In this document: positions 1-5,349 of the stretch, piece after piece
How positions within the stretch are numbered: the first letter of the stretch is position 1
How the letters are laid out: every line of letters begins with the position of its first letter
Origin: Chloroflexota bacterium
GTDB lineage: Bacteria > Chloroflexota > Dehalococcoidia > Lucifugimonadales > Lucifugimonadaceae
Assembly: GCA_009837685.1 (NCBI GenBank)
Contig: VXTA01000245.1
Location: forward strand, 1 to 5,846
Reading direction: 5' to 3'
DNA length: 5,846 bases
Translations under genes and position numbers: made by a program
Notes under the pieces: model-generated
Database searches by the model: none
Told to the model about the DNA's origin: nothing
Seen by the model: only the letters and a program-made list of their open reading frames with translations

Positions 1-14
1 GTTGATTGGCATCT

Positions 15-91
15 GGGACGGGCATCCCCTGCGAGCGTCGCTTCGCTTGCTCGCGTCCCCTTACGCTCCGCGAAGGGGACAAACGATTTGT
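15..91. repeat. Compound inverted-repeat region upstream of the lactonase gene
   Basis: Several inverted repeats are nested here. GTCCCCTT at 55-62 pairs perfectly with AAGGGGAC at 73-80 around a 10-nt loop. GCGAGC at 31-36 pairs with GCTCGC at 49-54. GGGACG at 15-20 can pair with CGTCCC at 54-59, which competes with the first stem. ACAAA at 79-83 pairs with TTTGT at 87-91. No T-run follows any stem, so a canonical intrinsic terminator is not supported. Frame 1 is open from base 1 to a TAG at 145-147, but its translation (Ala/Ser/Arg-rich, driven by the repeats) looks like no protein, so I do not call a gene. It could be a dispersed intergenic repeat or the end of an upstream transcript. Confidence 0.5.
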
Positions 92-105
92 GCAACAACG
101 ATAAT
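76..105 (+). promoter_or_regulatory. Weak candidate sigma-70-type promoter for the lactonase gene
   Basis: GGGACA at 76-81 (4 of 6 matches to TTGACA) lies 18 bp from GATAAT at 100-105 (5 of 6 matches to TATAAT). This would start a transcript near 112 with a leader of about 45 nt. The -35 half overlaps the right arm of the 8-bp hairpin. It is a consensus match only, and such matches occur by chance. Confidence 0.2.
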
Positions 106-156
106 ATCCACATTGAGCTAAGCGGGATCGCGCGAATTCAGGTGTAGGAGACCACG

Positions 157-1065
157 ATGTCAGAGATGCAGATCGAGATGTTGGCTGAGGAACATGCTTT
201 AGTCGGTGAGGGGCCGGTTTGGGAGCCCAAGACGAGCGTGCTCTACTGGACTGATATCCGGGGTGGGCGGTACTTCAAATTCGATCCTGCAACCGGTGTC
301 AACGAGACTATCCACAACGGCATCTTTGTCGGAGGTGCTGCGGTCAATAAGAACGGTGGTCTGACGTTCGGGACTTGGGAGGGAGTGATGCTGTGGCGGT
401 CAGCTTCCGATTGGCAGTGGTTACATCACGAGCCGGAGATGCGGGATCAGATGCAGTTCAATGATGTGACTGCCGGGCCGGATGGCAGTTTCTACGCTGG
501 CAGCTACTTCGAGGACGCGCCACGTGGAGAGTTGATGCGCTTCAAGCCGGACGGGTCGCACGAGATCATCGCTGACGGTCTCGGCATAAGCAATGGCATG
601 GGTTTCTCGCCTGACCTCACGGTCTTTTATCACACCGATTCGTTGGCGGGGGAGATCTACGCCTACGACTACCACGCCGCAGACCACACGCTTTCGAACC
701 GTCGCATCTTGGTGAAGCTCGATCCGAGTGAAGGCATTCCTGATGGCATGACGGTCGATGCAGAGGGCAATATCTGGTCGGCATGCTGGGGAGGCGCGCA
801 GCTCATACAGTTCGACCCTGATGGCACCGAGATGAGTCGCATCAAGTTCCCCGCGGTACAGACATCGGCGGTCAACTTCGGTGGCGACGACTTCACCGAC
901 ATCTATGTGACGACGGCGACGTTCGGCAGTGACGATCCGGTGACTGATGACGATCCGCCTGCTTACCACTCCATCTCCAACCGAGGCGGTCAGCTATACC
1001 GAGTGCGGCAGGACAAGGTGCAAGGGAAAGCGGAGTTCGAGACGGACTTCCATTGGACTTCCTGA
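157..1065 (+). CDS. SMP-30/gluconolactonase/LRE-family protein (probable sugar lactonase)
   Basis: A 302-residue six-bladed beta-propeller enzyme of the SMP-30/regucalcin/gluconolactonase family. Members hydrolyse sugar lactones with a bound divalent metal. The expected metal and active-site positions are visible: Glu18 in GEGPVW, Asn102-Asp103 in FNDVTAGPDG, Asn146 in ISNGMGFSPD, and Asp196 in IPDGMTVDAEGN. CWGG (210-213) and the C-terminal blade segment around 232-254 (PAVQTSAVNFGG, ending VTTA) are also family hallmarks. The length is normal for the family. There is no signal peptide, so the enzyme should be cytosolic. The ATG at 157 is supported by TAGGAG at 145-150 with a 6-nt spacer. 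The gene stands alone on this strand and faces dcd tail to tail, so no pathway partner is visible. The exact substrate cannot be told from sequence; gluconolactone, another aldonolactone or a phosphotriester-like substrate are all possible within the family. Confidence 0.93.
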   Translation: MSEMQIEMLAEEHALVGEGPVWEPKTSVLYWTDIRGGRYFKFDPATGVNETIHNGIFVGGAAVNKNGGLTFGTWEGVMLWRSASDWQWLHHEPEMRDQMQFNDVTAGPDGSFYAGSYFEDAPRGELMRFKPDGSHEIIADGLGISNGMGFSPDLTVFYHTDSLAGEIYAYDYHAADHTLSNRRILVKLDPSEGIPDGMTVDAEGNIWSACWGGAQLIQFDPDGTEMSRIKFPAVQTSAVNFGGDDFTDIYVTTATFGSDDPVTDDDPPAYHSISNRGGQLYRVRQDKVQGKAEFETDFHWTS

Positions 1066-1071
1066 CATCCG

Positions 1072-1100
1072 TGGATTCCGGCTTTCGCCGGAATGACGTG
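1072..1100. repeat. 29-bp palindromic intergenic repeat, copy 1
   Basis: Its core is ATTCCGGC (1075-1082), loop TTTC, then GCCGGAAT (1087-1094), a perfect 8-bp stem followed by GACGTG. It begins 6 nt after the lactonase stop codon. Identical over 29 bp to the copy at 1211-1239. This type of GGATTCCxGC/GCxGGAATGACG palindrome is known as a dispersed REP-like element in many bacterial genomes. No T-run follows on either strand, so any terminator role would not be of the simple intrinsic type. Confidence 0.85.
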
Positions 1101-1210
1101 AGATGCGGTTAGGGGTCTGGCCCAAAGAGACACCGCGCCGCGCAATCGGAGACTCGGCAGTAGCGTTGTGGGTACTGATTATCCTTATCGAACGCACTGC
1201 CCTTCCCCTC

Positions 1211-1239
1211 TGGATTCCGGCTTTCGCCGGAATGACGTG
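1211..1239. repeat. 29-bp palindromic intergenic repeat, copy 2, plus a partial third copy
   Basis: An exact copy of the 29 bp at 1072-1100, offset by 139 bp and in the same orientation. Stem arms are at 1214-1221 and 1226-1233. Immediately after it, GCCGGAATGACG at 1244-1255 repeats the right half only, as if a third unit had lost its left arm. On the - strand the hairpin lies about 30 nt past the dcd stop codon, so it could help end or stabilise the dcd transcript. Confidence 0.85.
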
Positions 1240-1265
1240 CGGTGCCGGAATGACGGACAGTGGCG

Positions 1266-1844
1266 TTAACCCCGCAACGTCTCGTCGAAGCCTACGTGCA
1301 TCCTTGATGCTGTGGGTTCTGTCTGCCCTTGATAACGGCTACGCAGCTCTTTGGAGCCGTAGGGGTTTTCGGCTGGCGTTGAGAGGTATTGGAAGGAGAT
1401 CTGCCCTATTGGCATTCCTTTGTAGAGGGTAAGCGGCAATCGTGACACGTTCGAAAGTTCGAGCGTGAGGTGTCCGTCCCAACCGGGGTCGACGAATCCG
1501 GCGGTGGAGTGGATGAGGAGTCCGATGCGGCCTAGTGAGCTTTTGCCTTCTAGACGGGCCACTATGGAGTCACTGAGTGTGATGCGCTCAAGCGTGTTGC
1601 CCAAGACGAACTCGCCCGGATGGAGGATGAACGGTTGGTCATCTTCGATCATGACCATCTCATTCAACTCAGGGATGTCGCGCCTCAGATCAATGTGCGG
1701 AGCGGTAGAGTTTCGGAAGACCAGCACTTTGTCATCCAAGTGCAGGTCGACCGAAGCGGGTTGGACATCGCTGCCACTGAAAGGGTCGATGCCGATTCGC
1801 CCGGAGGCGATCTCTTCTCGGATGCTCTTGTCGCTCAGTACCAT
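1266..1844 (-). CDS. dcd: dCTP deaminase, probably the bifunctional dUMP-forming type
   Basis: A 192-residue trimeric dUTPase-fold enzyme that deaminates dCTP in the cytosol to supply dUMP for thymidylate synthesis. The active-site block is intact: EGKSSLGR (99-106), HSTAGFVDPGWDG (112-124), catalytic Glu129 in LTLELSN, and the C-terminal lid motif YQGQ (171-174). From memory it aligns nearly without gaps to the mycobacterial enzyme, including Ala115 and Glu129 at the same numbers; that enzyme makes dUMP directly from dCTP. The ATG at 1844 is chosen because family members begin with a similar MxLSD; the open frame runs further upstream to 2018, but that part is unlike the family and overlaps the preceding gene. 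No Shine-Dalgarno sequence stands at a normal distance: AGAAG is only 1 nt from the ATG. It is the last gene of the - strand block, 76 nt after the SIMPL gene. Confidence 0.95.
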   Translation of the reverse strand: MVLSDKSIREEIASGRIGIDPFSGSDVQPASVDLHLDDKVLVFRNSTAPHIDLRRDIPELNEMVMIEDDQPFILHPGEFVLGNTLERITLSDSIVARLEGKSSLGRIGLLIHSTAGFVDPGWDGHLTLELSNVSRLPLTLYKGMPIGQISFQYLSTPAENPYGSKELRSRYQGQTEPTASRMHVGFDETLRG

Positions 1845-1858
1845 GCTTCTAACCGAAG

Positions 1859-1888
1859 CACGCCCCACAGCCCTCGCTGTGGAGCGTG
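1859..1888 (-). promoter_or_regulatory. 12-bp hairpin just upstream of the dcd start
   Basis: CACGCCCCACAG (1859-1870) and CTGTGGAGCGTG (1877-1888) form a 12-bp stem with one mismatch, which can be a wobble pair in RNA on one strand, around a 6-nt loop. On the - strand it ends 14 nt before the dcd ATG, which itself has no good ribosome binding site. There is no following T-run, so it is not a standard terminator of the SIMPL gene. A role in processing, stability or control of dcd translation is inference. Confidence 0.55.
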
Positions 1889-1895
1889 CGTTATG

Positions 1896-1916
1896 GGATT
1901 CTAATTTAGCGAATCC
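1896..1916. repeat. Short inverted repeat between the SIMPL gene and dcd
   Basis: GGATTC (1896-1901) and GAATCC (1911-1916) flank an AT-rich 9-nt loop, 4 nt past the SIMPL stop codon. On the - strand the left arm and loop include TAGAAT, which resembles a -10 box, but no -35 partner stands at the right distance. It could be part of a dcd promoter or a weak transcript end; the evidence is thin. Confidence 0.3.
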
Positions 1917-1920
1917 AAGG

Positions 1921-2838
1921 CTATTCGGTATCTTTGTCTGCGTACATCGCCGCCTTGTCGACACAACCCGGCTGAGCGATCGCGAATTTTGCGGTGATGC
2001 TGGCACGTATCTCAACATCGCCAGAGCTTATCGGCGTGCTAGGTCCATCGAGTGCGGCCGATTCTGCTCTTGCGAGTCCGAAGTTGTCGCTGAATACTGG
2101 AGTTGATGCGACTACTTCACTAGCACTCAGCAAGCCGCCGACTTCGACTCCGAACGACCCGGCGTATAGGTTGGCCCGGTGAAGCGCGTCTTGGACTGCC
2201 AACTTCCGTGCCTCATCGACGGATTCGCTTGTCTGGTCGGCTCTGAAGTAGATGGAATCGATGCGGACATCGTCGCCACCGGCGGTGGCCGCGGCGTCAA
2301 TGACCGCGCTGAGGATGTCCGTATCCTCCTCCTGAGATGTGTCGGCAACATCGATCTCGATCCTCACGCGATTGGATACACGGTAGCCGATGATGACATC
2401 ACGGCTGCGACGCCCGGTGCTCCCGTCTTCCAGACTGAACTCTTCTTCAATCCACGTTCTCTCCGGTCTGATGTTCAGTCGAGTCGTCGTGATCTGGTCG
2501 TCGGTTACACCCTGTTCTTTGACCGCATCGATGATGTTTTGCATTGCGTGTGCCGCCGTGCTTCGTGCGTCGATGAGCGGGTCGGCAATAACGTCGACTC
2601 CTAACTCGACAACGCCGATGTTTGCGGGGATGGTTACGACGCCGGATCCTTGAACGGTGATGCCGTCGGTTCTCGGGTCGCAGTACTTCACGTTGCCAAT
2701 GGCGGCATCGTGAGTCGCCACTACTGTGGCCAGCGATCCGGGCTCCTGCGCGCTCAAGGTCAGCACCGAGACCGTCGAGCCGACGATGGCGAGCACTGCC
2801 ACAATTGCGATGCCGATGTATTTCCTCGTGATCAACAT
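1921..2838 (-). CDS. SIMPL domain (DUF541) protein, exported or membrane-anchored
   Basis: A 305-residue protein. Residues 1-6 are polar with Arg/Lys and residues 7-28 form one hydrophobic segment, so this is a signal peptide or N-terminal anchor. There is no lipobox. A SIMPL domain follows at about 59-286: it opens with GITVQGSGVV, has GYRVSNRVRIEI at 151-162, and ARKLAVQDALHRANLYAG at 210-227, all typical of the YggE/BP26 family. These envelope proteins are linked to stress resistance and oligomerise, but no catalytic activity is established. Only two cysteines are present, Cys53 and Cys292, and they bracket the domain. The frame is open back to 2931, but the ATG at 2838 is preferred because AGAGGA lies 9 nt upstream and the signal sequence begins here. 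It lies 131 nt after the anti-sigma gene, in the same direction. Confidence 0.9.
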   Translation of the reverse strand: MLITRKYIGIAIVAVLAIVGSTVSVLTLSAQEPGSLATVVATHDAAIGNVKYCDPRTDGITVQGSGVVTIPANIGVVELGVDVIADPLIDARSTAAHAMQNIIDAVKEQGVTDDQITTTRLNIRPERTWIEEEFSLEDGSTGRRSRDVIIGYRVSNRVRIEIDVADTSQEEDTDILSAVIDAAATAGGDDVRIDSIYFRADQTSESVDEARKLAVQDALHRANLYAGSFGVEVGGLLSASEVVASTPVFSDNFGLARAESAALDGPSTPISSGDVEIRASITAKFAIAQPGCVDKAAMYADKDTE

Positions 2839-2847
2839 TTGGGTATT

Positions 2848-2853
2848 TCCTCT
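2848..2853 (-). promoter_or_regulatory. Ribosome binding site deciding the SIMPL gene start
   Basis: AGAGGA on the - strand, 9 nt before the ATG at 2838. It is the best Shine-Dalgarno match in the - strand block and argues against the longer frame starting at 2931. Confidence 0.6.
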
Positions 2854-2874
2854 TTCAACTGCTTGTCGGTAATC

Positions 2875-2890
2875 GCCAATCGAAATTGGC
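2875..2890 (-). promoter_or_regulatory. Small hairpin in the SIMPL gene leader
   Basis: GCCAAT and ATTGGC form a perfect 6-bp stem; on the - strand the loop reads TTCG. It lies in the 131-nt gap between the anti-sigma and SIMPL genes, about 36 nt before the SIMPL start. No T-run follows. It could be a processing or stability element; the function is unknown. Confidence 0.35.
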
Positions 2891-2969
2891 TTCTGTAAGT
2901 AGAGACGAACGACGACTCGACTTTGTTCCATGCCGAACCTCGATTATCGGTGATGGAGGTGCGCCGAAG

Positions 2970-3998
2970 TCAACGCGTCGGAGTTGGTGTTGATGTAGGC
3001 GTGGGGGAAGGCGTAGGTGTCGGCGTGCATATTGGAATGGGCGACATCGTTGCGGTGGGTTCGGGTGTGGTGGATGCACTTGGGGACCCGGTTGGCGTTG
3101 GTGTTGCAGTTGGTGCGATGGCGCATGGTACCTCTTCTGGAATCGGCGTCGGAGTCTCTTCCTCGTCTGCGAAGTCATCCGTCATCATCGCCTCGGCGGC
3201 TGCCTCGGCGCGGGCAGGGGCCGGAGTGGGGAGGATCTCGACCTCTTTGACCACTTCCACTTCCTTCTCGACTTCCACGAGCTTCTCCATTTCGACAACG
3301 ACCTCACGTTCGACGACGACCTCTTTCTCCACGACTACGGTGACGGGTACTTTCTTTTCAACGACTACTTCTCGCTCGACAACCTTCTCAACTTCGACGA
3401 TCTTTTCCACCTCGACTGTTTGGATCACCGTTTCACCCGCCACCTCAACTGCCTTTTCGACTACGACGGTGACGATGACCTCTTTTTCGACTTCAATGAC
3501 CTGAGCCGCGGTATCTGCAAATGCAGCGGATTCTTCTGGAACTCCTGGTTCGCCCGGCGCATCCGACAGTCCAGCTTCATCCGATTCAAACCGGTCGGTG
3601 ACATATTCCGAAAGGTCGCCGATGGTCAAAAGCGCGACGCCAGCCAGAGCGACCGCGGCTATCGCCAATGGGACGTAGACAGCGGCGTTGCGCAGCCTTA
3701 GTCTGCCCCGGATTGCCCTAGGATTGAGGATCTTGTCGGCCTCTGCCTCCGAATAGCCCTGATCTGCCAACGTCTCAGGGGTGAGTGCGAAGGATCGCGG
3801 TGCTTCGACGGTGCCGATAGATCGCAACAACTGCGCGGTTTCACGCACGGTTCGAAGTTCGTCAACATCTACGCCGGCCGCGCGCAGACGCTCCTCGACG
3901 CCTTCAAGCTCTGTATCGCTGGTAGCGTCGAGGTACGCGGATATAAGATCCTCGACGGGATCGGGACCGCGGACCATTCTTAGCAGTCGGTCGATCAC
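2970..3998 (-). CDS. Single-pass membrane protein, probable anti-sigma factor with Val/Glu/Lys repeats
   Basis: 342 residues in four parts. Residues 1-105 are charged and mostly helical, with no Cys or His, so this is not a zinc-binding (zf-HC2) anti-sigma domain; PRSFALTPETLA (67-78) resembles a motif I associate with such membrane proteins beside ECF sigma genes. Residues 107-127 are one membrane helix. Residues 167-255 are a Val/Glu/Lys repeat (VEKEVVVE, VEVEKIVEVEK). Residues 282-342 are a Thr/Pro/Ser-rich tail that continues to the stop. The first part should be cytoplasmic and the rest outside. The start is GTG at 3998, with AGGAG 11 nt upstream; the next ATG (codon 8) has no ribosome binding site. 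It follows the sigma gene by 115 nt, the usual order for a sigma/anti-sigma pair. The anti-sigma role rests on position and topology, not on a recognised domain. Confidence 0.8.
   Translation of the reverse strand: MIDRLLRMVRGPDPVEDLISAYLDATSDTELEGVEERLRAAGVDVDELRTVRETAQLLRSIGTVEAPRSFALTPETLADQGYSEAEADKILNPRAIRGRLRLRNAAVYVPLAIAAVALAGVALLTIGDLSEYVTDRFESDEAGLSDAPGEPGVPEESAAFADTAAQVIEVEKEVIVTVVVEKAVEVAGETVIQTVEVEKIVEVEKVVEREVVVEKKVPVTVVVEKEVVVEREVVVEMEKLVEVEKEVEVVKEVEILPTPAPARAEAAAEAMMTDDFADEEETPTPIPEEVPCAIAPTATPTPTGSPSASTTPEPTATMSPIPICTPTPTPSPTPTSTPTPTR
2973..3155 (-). repeat. Thr-Pro-rich low-complexity tail of the anti-sigma-like protein
   Basis: Codons 282-342 are dominated by Thr, Pro and Ser in TPTP and SPTPT units. 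Tails of this kind often act as extended cell-wall or surface linkers. The + strand here is GT-rich (repeated GGTGTTGG-like stretches), which makes several spurious reading frames on both strands. Confidence 0.7.
3234..3500 (-). repeat. Val/Glu/Lys repeat tract within the anti-sigma-like gene
   Basis: Codons 167-255 encode irregular units of the form VEKEV, VVVE and VEVEK. Val codons are mixed (GTA, GTC, GTG and GTT all appear within a dozen residues), so the tract is repetitive at protein level more than at DNA level. That argues against a recent slippage expansion. The alternating hydrophobic/charged pattern suggests beta strands or an extended stalk; similar tracts occur in other Chloroflexota exported proteins as linkers. 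Confidence 0.75.
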
Positions 3999-4066
3999 GG
4001 TGCGCTCATCTCCTGCGCTCCGTTGCGAAGGTGCGAAATCCTACCGATTTTGGCTGTGATCGACAT
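3995..4066 (-). CDS. Possible 23-codon leader frame overlapping the anti-sigma start
   Basis: An ATG at 4066 opens a 23-codon frame whose TGA stop (3997-3995) overlaps the GTG start of the anti-sigma-like gene as GTGA. A second in-frame ATG at 4009 gives a 4-codon version ending at the same stop. The overlap would allow translational coupling. There is no clear ribosome binding site before 4066, and AGGAG directly abuts the 4009 ATG, so it may be chance. No homology is recognised. Confidence 0.2.
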   Translation of the reverse strand: MSITAKIGRISHLRNGAQEMSAP

Positions 4067-4093
4067 ATCAACTAGACGTTGTACGCGGCTCAA
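4065..4093 (-). promoter_or_regulatory. Weak candidate promoter between the sigma and anti-sigma genes
   Basis: On the - strand TTGAGC (4093-4088) stands 17 bp from TGATAT (4070-4065). The -35 matches 4 of 6 and the -10 only 3 of 6 consensus bases. If real it would give the anti-sigma gene its own transcript, separate from the sigma gene. The 115-nt gap leaves room for it, but the match is poor. Confidence 0.18.
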
Positions 4094-4113
4094 TTGTTCC
4101 ATTTTTCGCATGA

Positions 4114-4704
4114 TCACAACGTCTGCCCTGCCATTCCACTCGGAAGCAGTCCTGGGAAGCCTCTTAGACAGTCTCGAACCCGACGCCTAGCGCGGTTCAA
4201 TCTCGACTTCACGGTCCCGATGTTGACGCCGCAGACCGCCGATGCGTCGTCGTAGCTCTCACCCTGCACGTCGATCAGTACGATCACCTCTCGGTGTTCG
4301 TCGCTCAATCCGCCGACGCAGTGTTCCAACGCTTCTCGCAGCTCGGAGTTGACGGCTACGGCGTGTGGCGATGGGTTGTCGTCGGTCAGTGTCGCAAGAA
4401 ACAGTGCGTCCTCTTCATCGACTGAGGACTCGCGGCGTCGGTTCTGGCGGCGAAAGTGGTCGTAGGCTTTGTTTCGGGCGATTCTCAATAGCCATGCGCG
4501 GAAGTTGCCGCCGCGCATCTTGGAGATGCTGCGGAACGCCGAGATGAAGGTCTCTTGAGTGACATCGTCGGCCAGCGCGTGCTGGCGGGTGAGGCTCATA
4601 GCGAATCCGTAGACGGCGTTCTGGTGGATGGCGACGAGACGATTGAATGCATCGACGTCGCCGCCCATCGCCATCGTCAGCAAAAGATTTTCGTCAACCT
4701 GCAT
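4114..4704 (-). CDS. ECF-type RNA polymerase sigma factor (sigma-70 family)
   Basis: A 196-residue sigma factor with only regions 2 and 4, which defines the extracytoplasmic-function group. Region 2 spans about 18-88, with ADDVTQETFISAF (45-57) and FRAWLLRIARNKAYDHFRR (68-86), which bind core polymerase and the -10 element. Region 4 spans about 120-182, with LSDEHREVIVLIDVQGESY and a helix-turn-helix ending in IGTVKSRLNRARRRVR (162-177), which reads the -35 element. The linker (about 89-119) is acidic. The ATG at 4704 has no strong Shine-Dalgarno sequence (only GAG at a plausible distance). The gene heads the - strand block and is followed by a membrane protein that is its likely inhibitor. 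A promoter of the GGAAC-type -35 class often used for ECF autoregulation is not seen in the 52 bp upstream. Confidence 0.95.
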   Translation of the reverse strand: MQVDENLLLTMAMGGDVDAFNRLVAIHQNAVYGFAMSLTRQHALADDVTQETFISAFRSISKMRGGNFRAWLLRIARNKAYDHFRRQNRRRESSVDEEDALFLATLTDDNPSPHAVAVNSELREALEHCVGGLSDEHREVIVLIDVQGESYDDASAVCGVNIGTVKSRLNRARRRVRDCLRGFPGLLPSGMAGQTL

Positions 4705-4756
4705 ATAATCTCGTCGCGAAGGACTTTATCGCCGAAAAACTACAATTGCTTACGGG
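4704..4756 (+). promoter_or_regulatory. 52-bp divergent control region between the sigma gene and lepB
   Basis: Both genes start from this short stretch, so their promoters must overlap or lie inside the opposite gene. On the + strand there are two -10-like boxes: a perfect TATAAT at 4704-4709, overlapping the sigma start codon, and TACAAT at 4741-4746. Neither has a convincing -35 box. Use of TACAAT would start the lepB message only a few bases before its ATG (near-leaderless), which fits the absence of a good ribosome binding site there. No promoter for the sigma gene could be assigned. Confidence 0.3.
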
Positions 4757-5314
4757 ATGACACACCACATCTGGACACAGTTACGTGGCGTTGCGGAGAT
4801 GATCATCATCACCGCTCTGGTAGTGATATTCATACGCAACGTGGCCATTACCTACACTGTAAACGGCCCAAGCATGGAGCCGGCCTTTCAGGAAGATCAC
4901 CGCGTGCTTGTGAACCGTCTAGGGGCGGTACGCTTCTGGGGGATCTCGCTATACGGTCAGCCGGACTTTCTGTTCGAGGGTCCCGAGCGCGGAGACATAA
5001 TCGTCTTCGAGCCGCAACAGTCCGGAACTGAAAAGATCGTCAAGCGCGTCGTAGGACTGCCCGGCGACAAGGTCGATATTTCCGGAGGCGTAGTCAAGGT
5101 TAACGAAATCCCAACCAACTACTCCGATCAATTTACGGAGACCAAGTCGCACCACAAATTCCCAGTCGTAGTACCGCCAGACAGCTACTTCGTGCTCGGA
5201 GACAATCGCGATCAGTCAAACGACTCTCGGAACTGGGGCTATGTTCCTACCGAAGACATCGTAGGCAAGGTGTGGCTGCTCTACTGGCCGTGGCAGGAGA
5301 CTTCGACGTATTGA
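4757..5314 (+). CDS. lepB: Type I signal peptidase
   Basis: A 185-residue membrane serine protease that removes signal peptides from exported proteins on the outer face of the cytoplasmic membrane. One N-terminal membrane helix is at about 13-33. The catalytic Ser39 lies in NGPSMEPAF (box B) and the general base Lys96 in EKIVKRVVGLPGD (box D). Box E, GDNRDQSNDSRNWGYVP, is complete at 148-164. The length fits the short, single-helix form. The ATG at 4757 is preferred over the one at codon 15, because the latter would remove the charged segment ahead of the helix. Only a weak ACGGG precedes the start. It is divergent from the ECF sigma gene, and its product could process the exported SIMPL protein; that link is inference. 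Confidence 0.96.
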   Translation: MTHHIWTQLRGVAEMIIITALVVIFIRNVAITYTVNGPSMEPAFQEDHRVLVNRLGAVRFWGISLYGQPDFLFEGPERGDIIVFEPQQSGTEKIVKRVVGLPGDKVDISGGVVKVNEIPTNYSDQFTETKSHHKFPVVVPPDSYFVLGDNRDQSNDSRNWGYVPTEDIVGKVWLLYWPWQETSTY

Positions 5315-5349
5315 GGGTTTGAAGCCGATTCTGACCTGAACTCTGAGCG

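Larger units (their letters stand above)
1066..1265. other. 200-bp convergent intergenic region with palindromic repeats
   Basis: This gap lies between the ends of the lactonase gene (+) and dcd (-). It contains the two 29-bp palindromic repeats and one partial copy. Frames that cross it translate to the familiar repeat shadow (HSGESRNP on one strand, WIPAFAGMT on the other), which is an artefact of the repeat and not a protein. Between the repeats (1101-1210) I see no gene, RNA or clear regulatory site. Confidence 0.7.

Noticed and set aside
1..147. Open frame from the left edge to TAG at 145, as the tail of an upstream gene
   Set aside because: Its composition follows the nested inverted repeats and the last codons show no domain-like pattern; not enough to call a gene.
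994..1197. 67-codon - strand frame containing HSGESRNP
   Set aside because: This is the well-known translation artefact of the same repeat, overlapping the lactonase end.
1211..1239. Palindromic repeat as an intrinsic terminator for dcd
   Set aside because: The stem is suitable, but no T-run follows on the - strand (GA-rich sequence instead).
1103..1432. 109-codon + strand frame across the intergenic repeats
   Set aside because: It contains the WIPAFAGMT shadow of the palindromic repeat and then runs antisense into dcd; no protein-like features.
1845..2018. N-terminal extension of dcd
   Set aside because: The added residues are unlike any Dcd N-terminus and overlap the SIMPL gene; family alignment supports the ATG at 1844.
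1465..2106. 213-codon + strand frame
   Set aside because: Antisense to the clearly recognised dcd and SIMPL genes, with no family resemblance.
2839..2931. N-terminal extension of the SIMPL protein
   Set aside because: It would bury the signal sequence behind 31 residues, and the good ribosome binding site lies inside it, at 2848-2853.
3234..3500. Val/Glu/Lys region as a CRISPR-like or DNA-level tandem repeat
   Set aside because: There are no constant repeat units or spacers; the periodicity comes from the encoded protein and codons vary.
2923..3504. 193-codon + strand frame rich in Ser, Thr, Gly and Val
   Set aside because: It is antisense to the low-complexity part of the anti-sigma-like gene; its composition is a mirror of that repeat.
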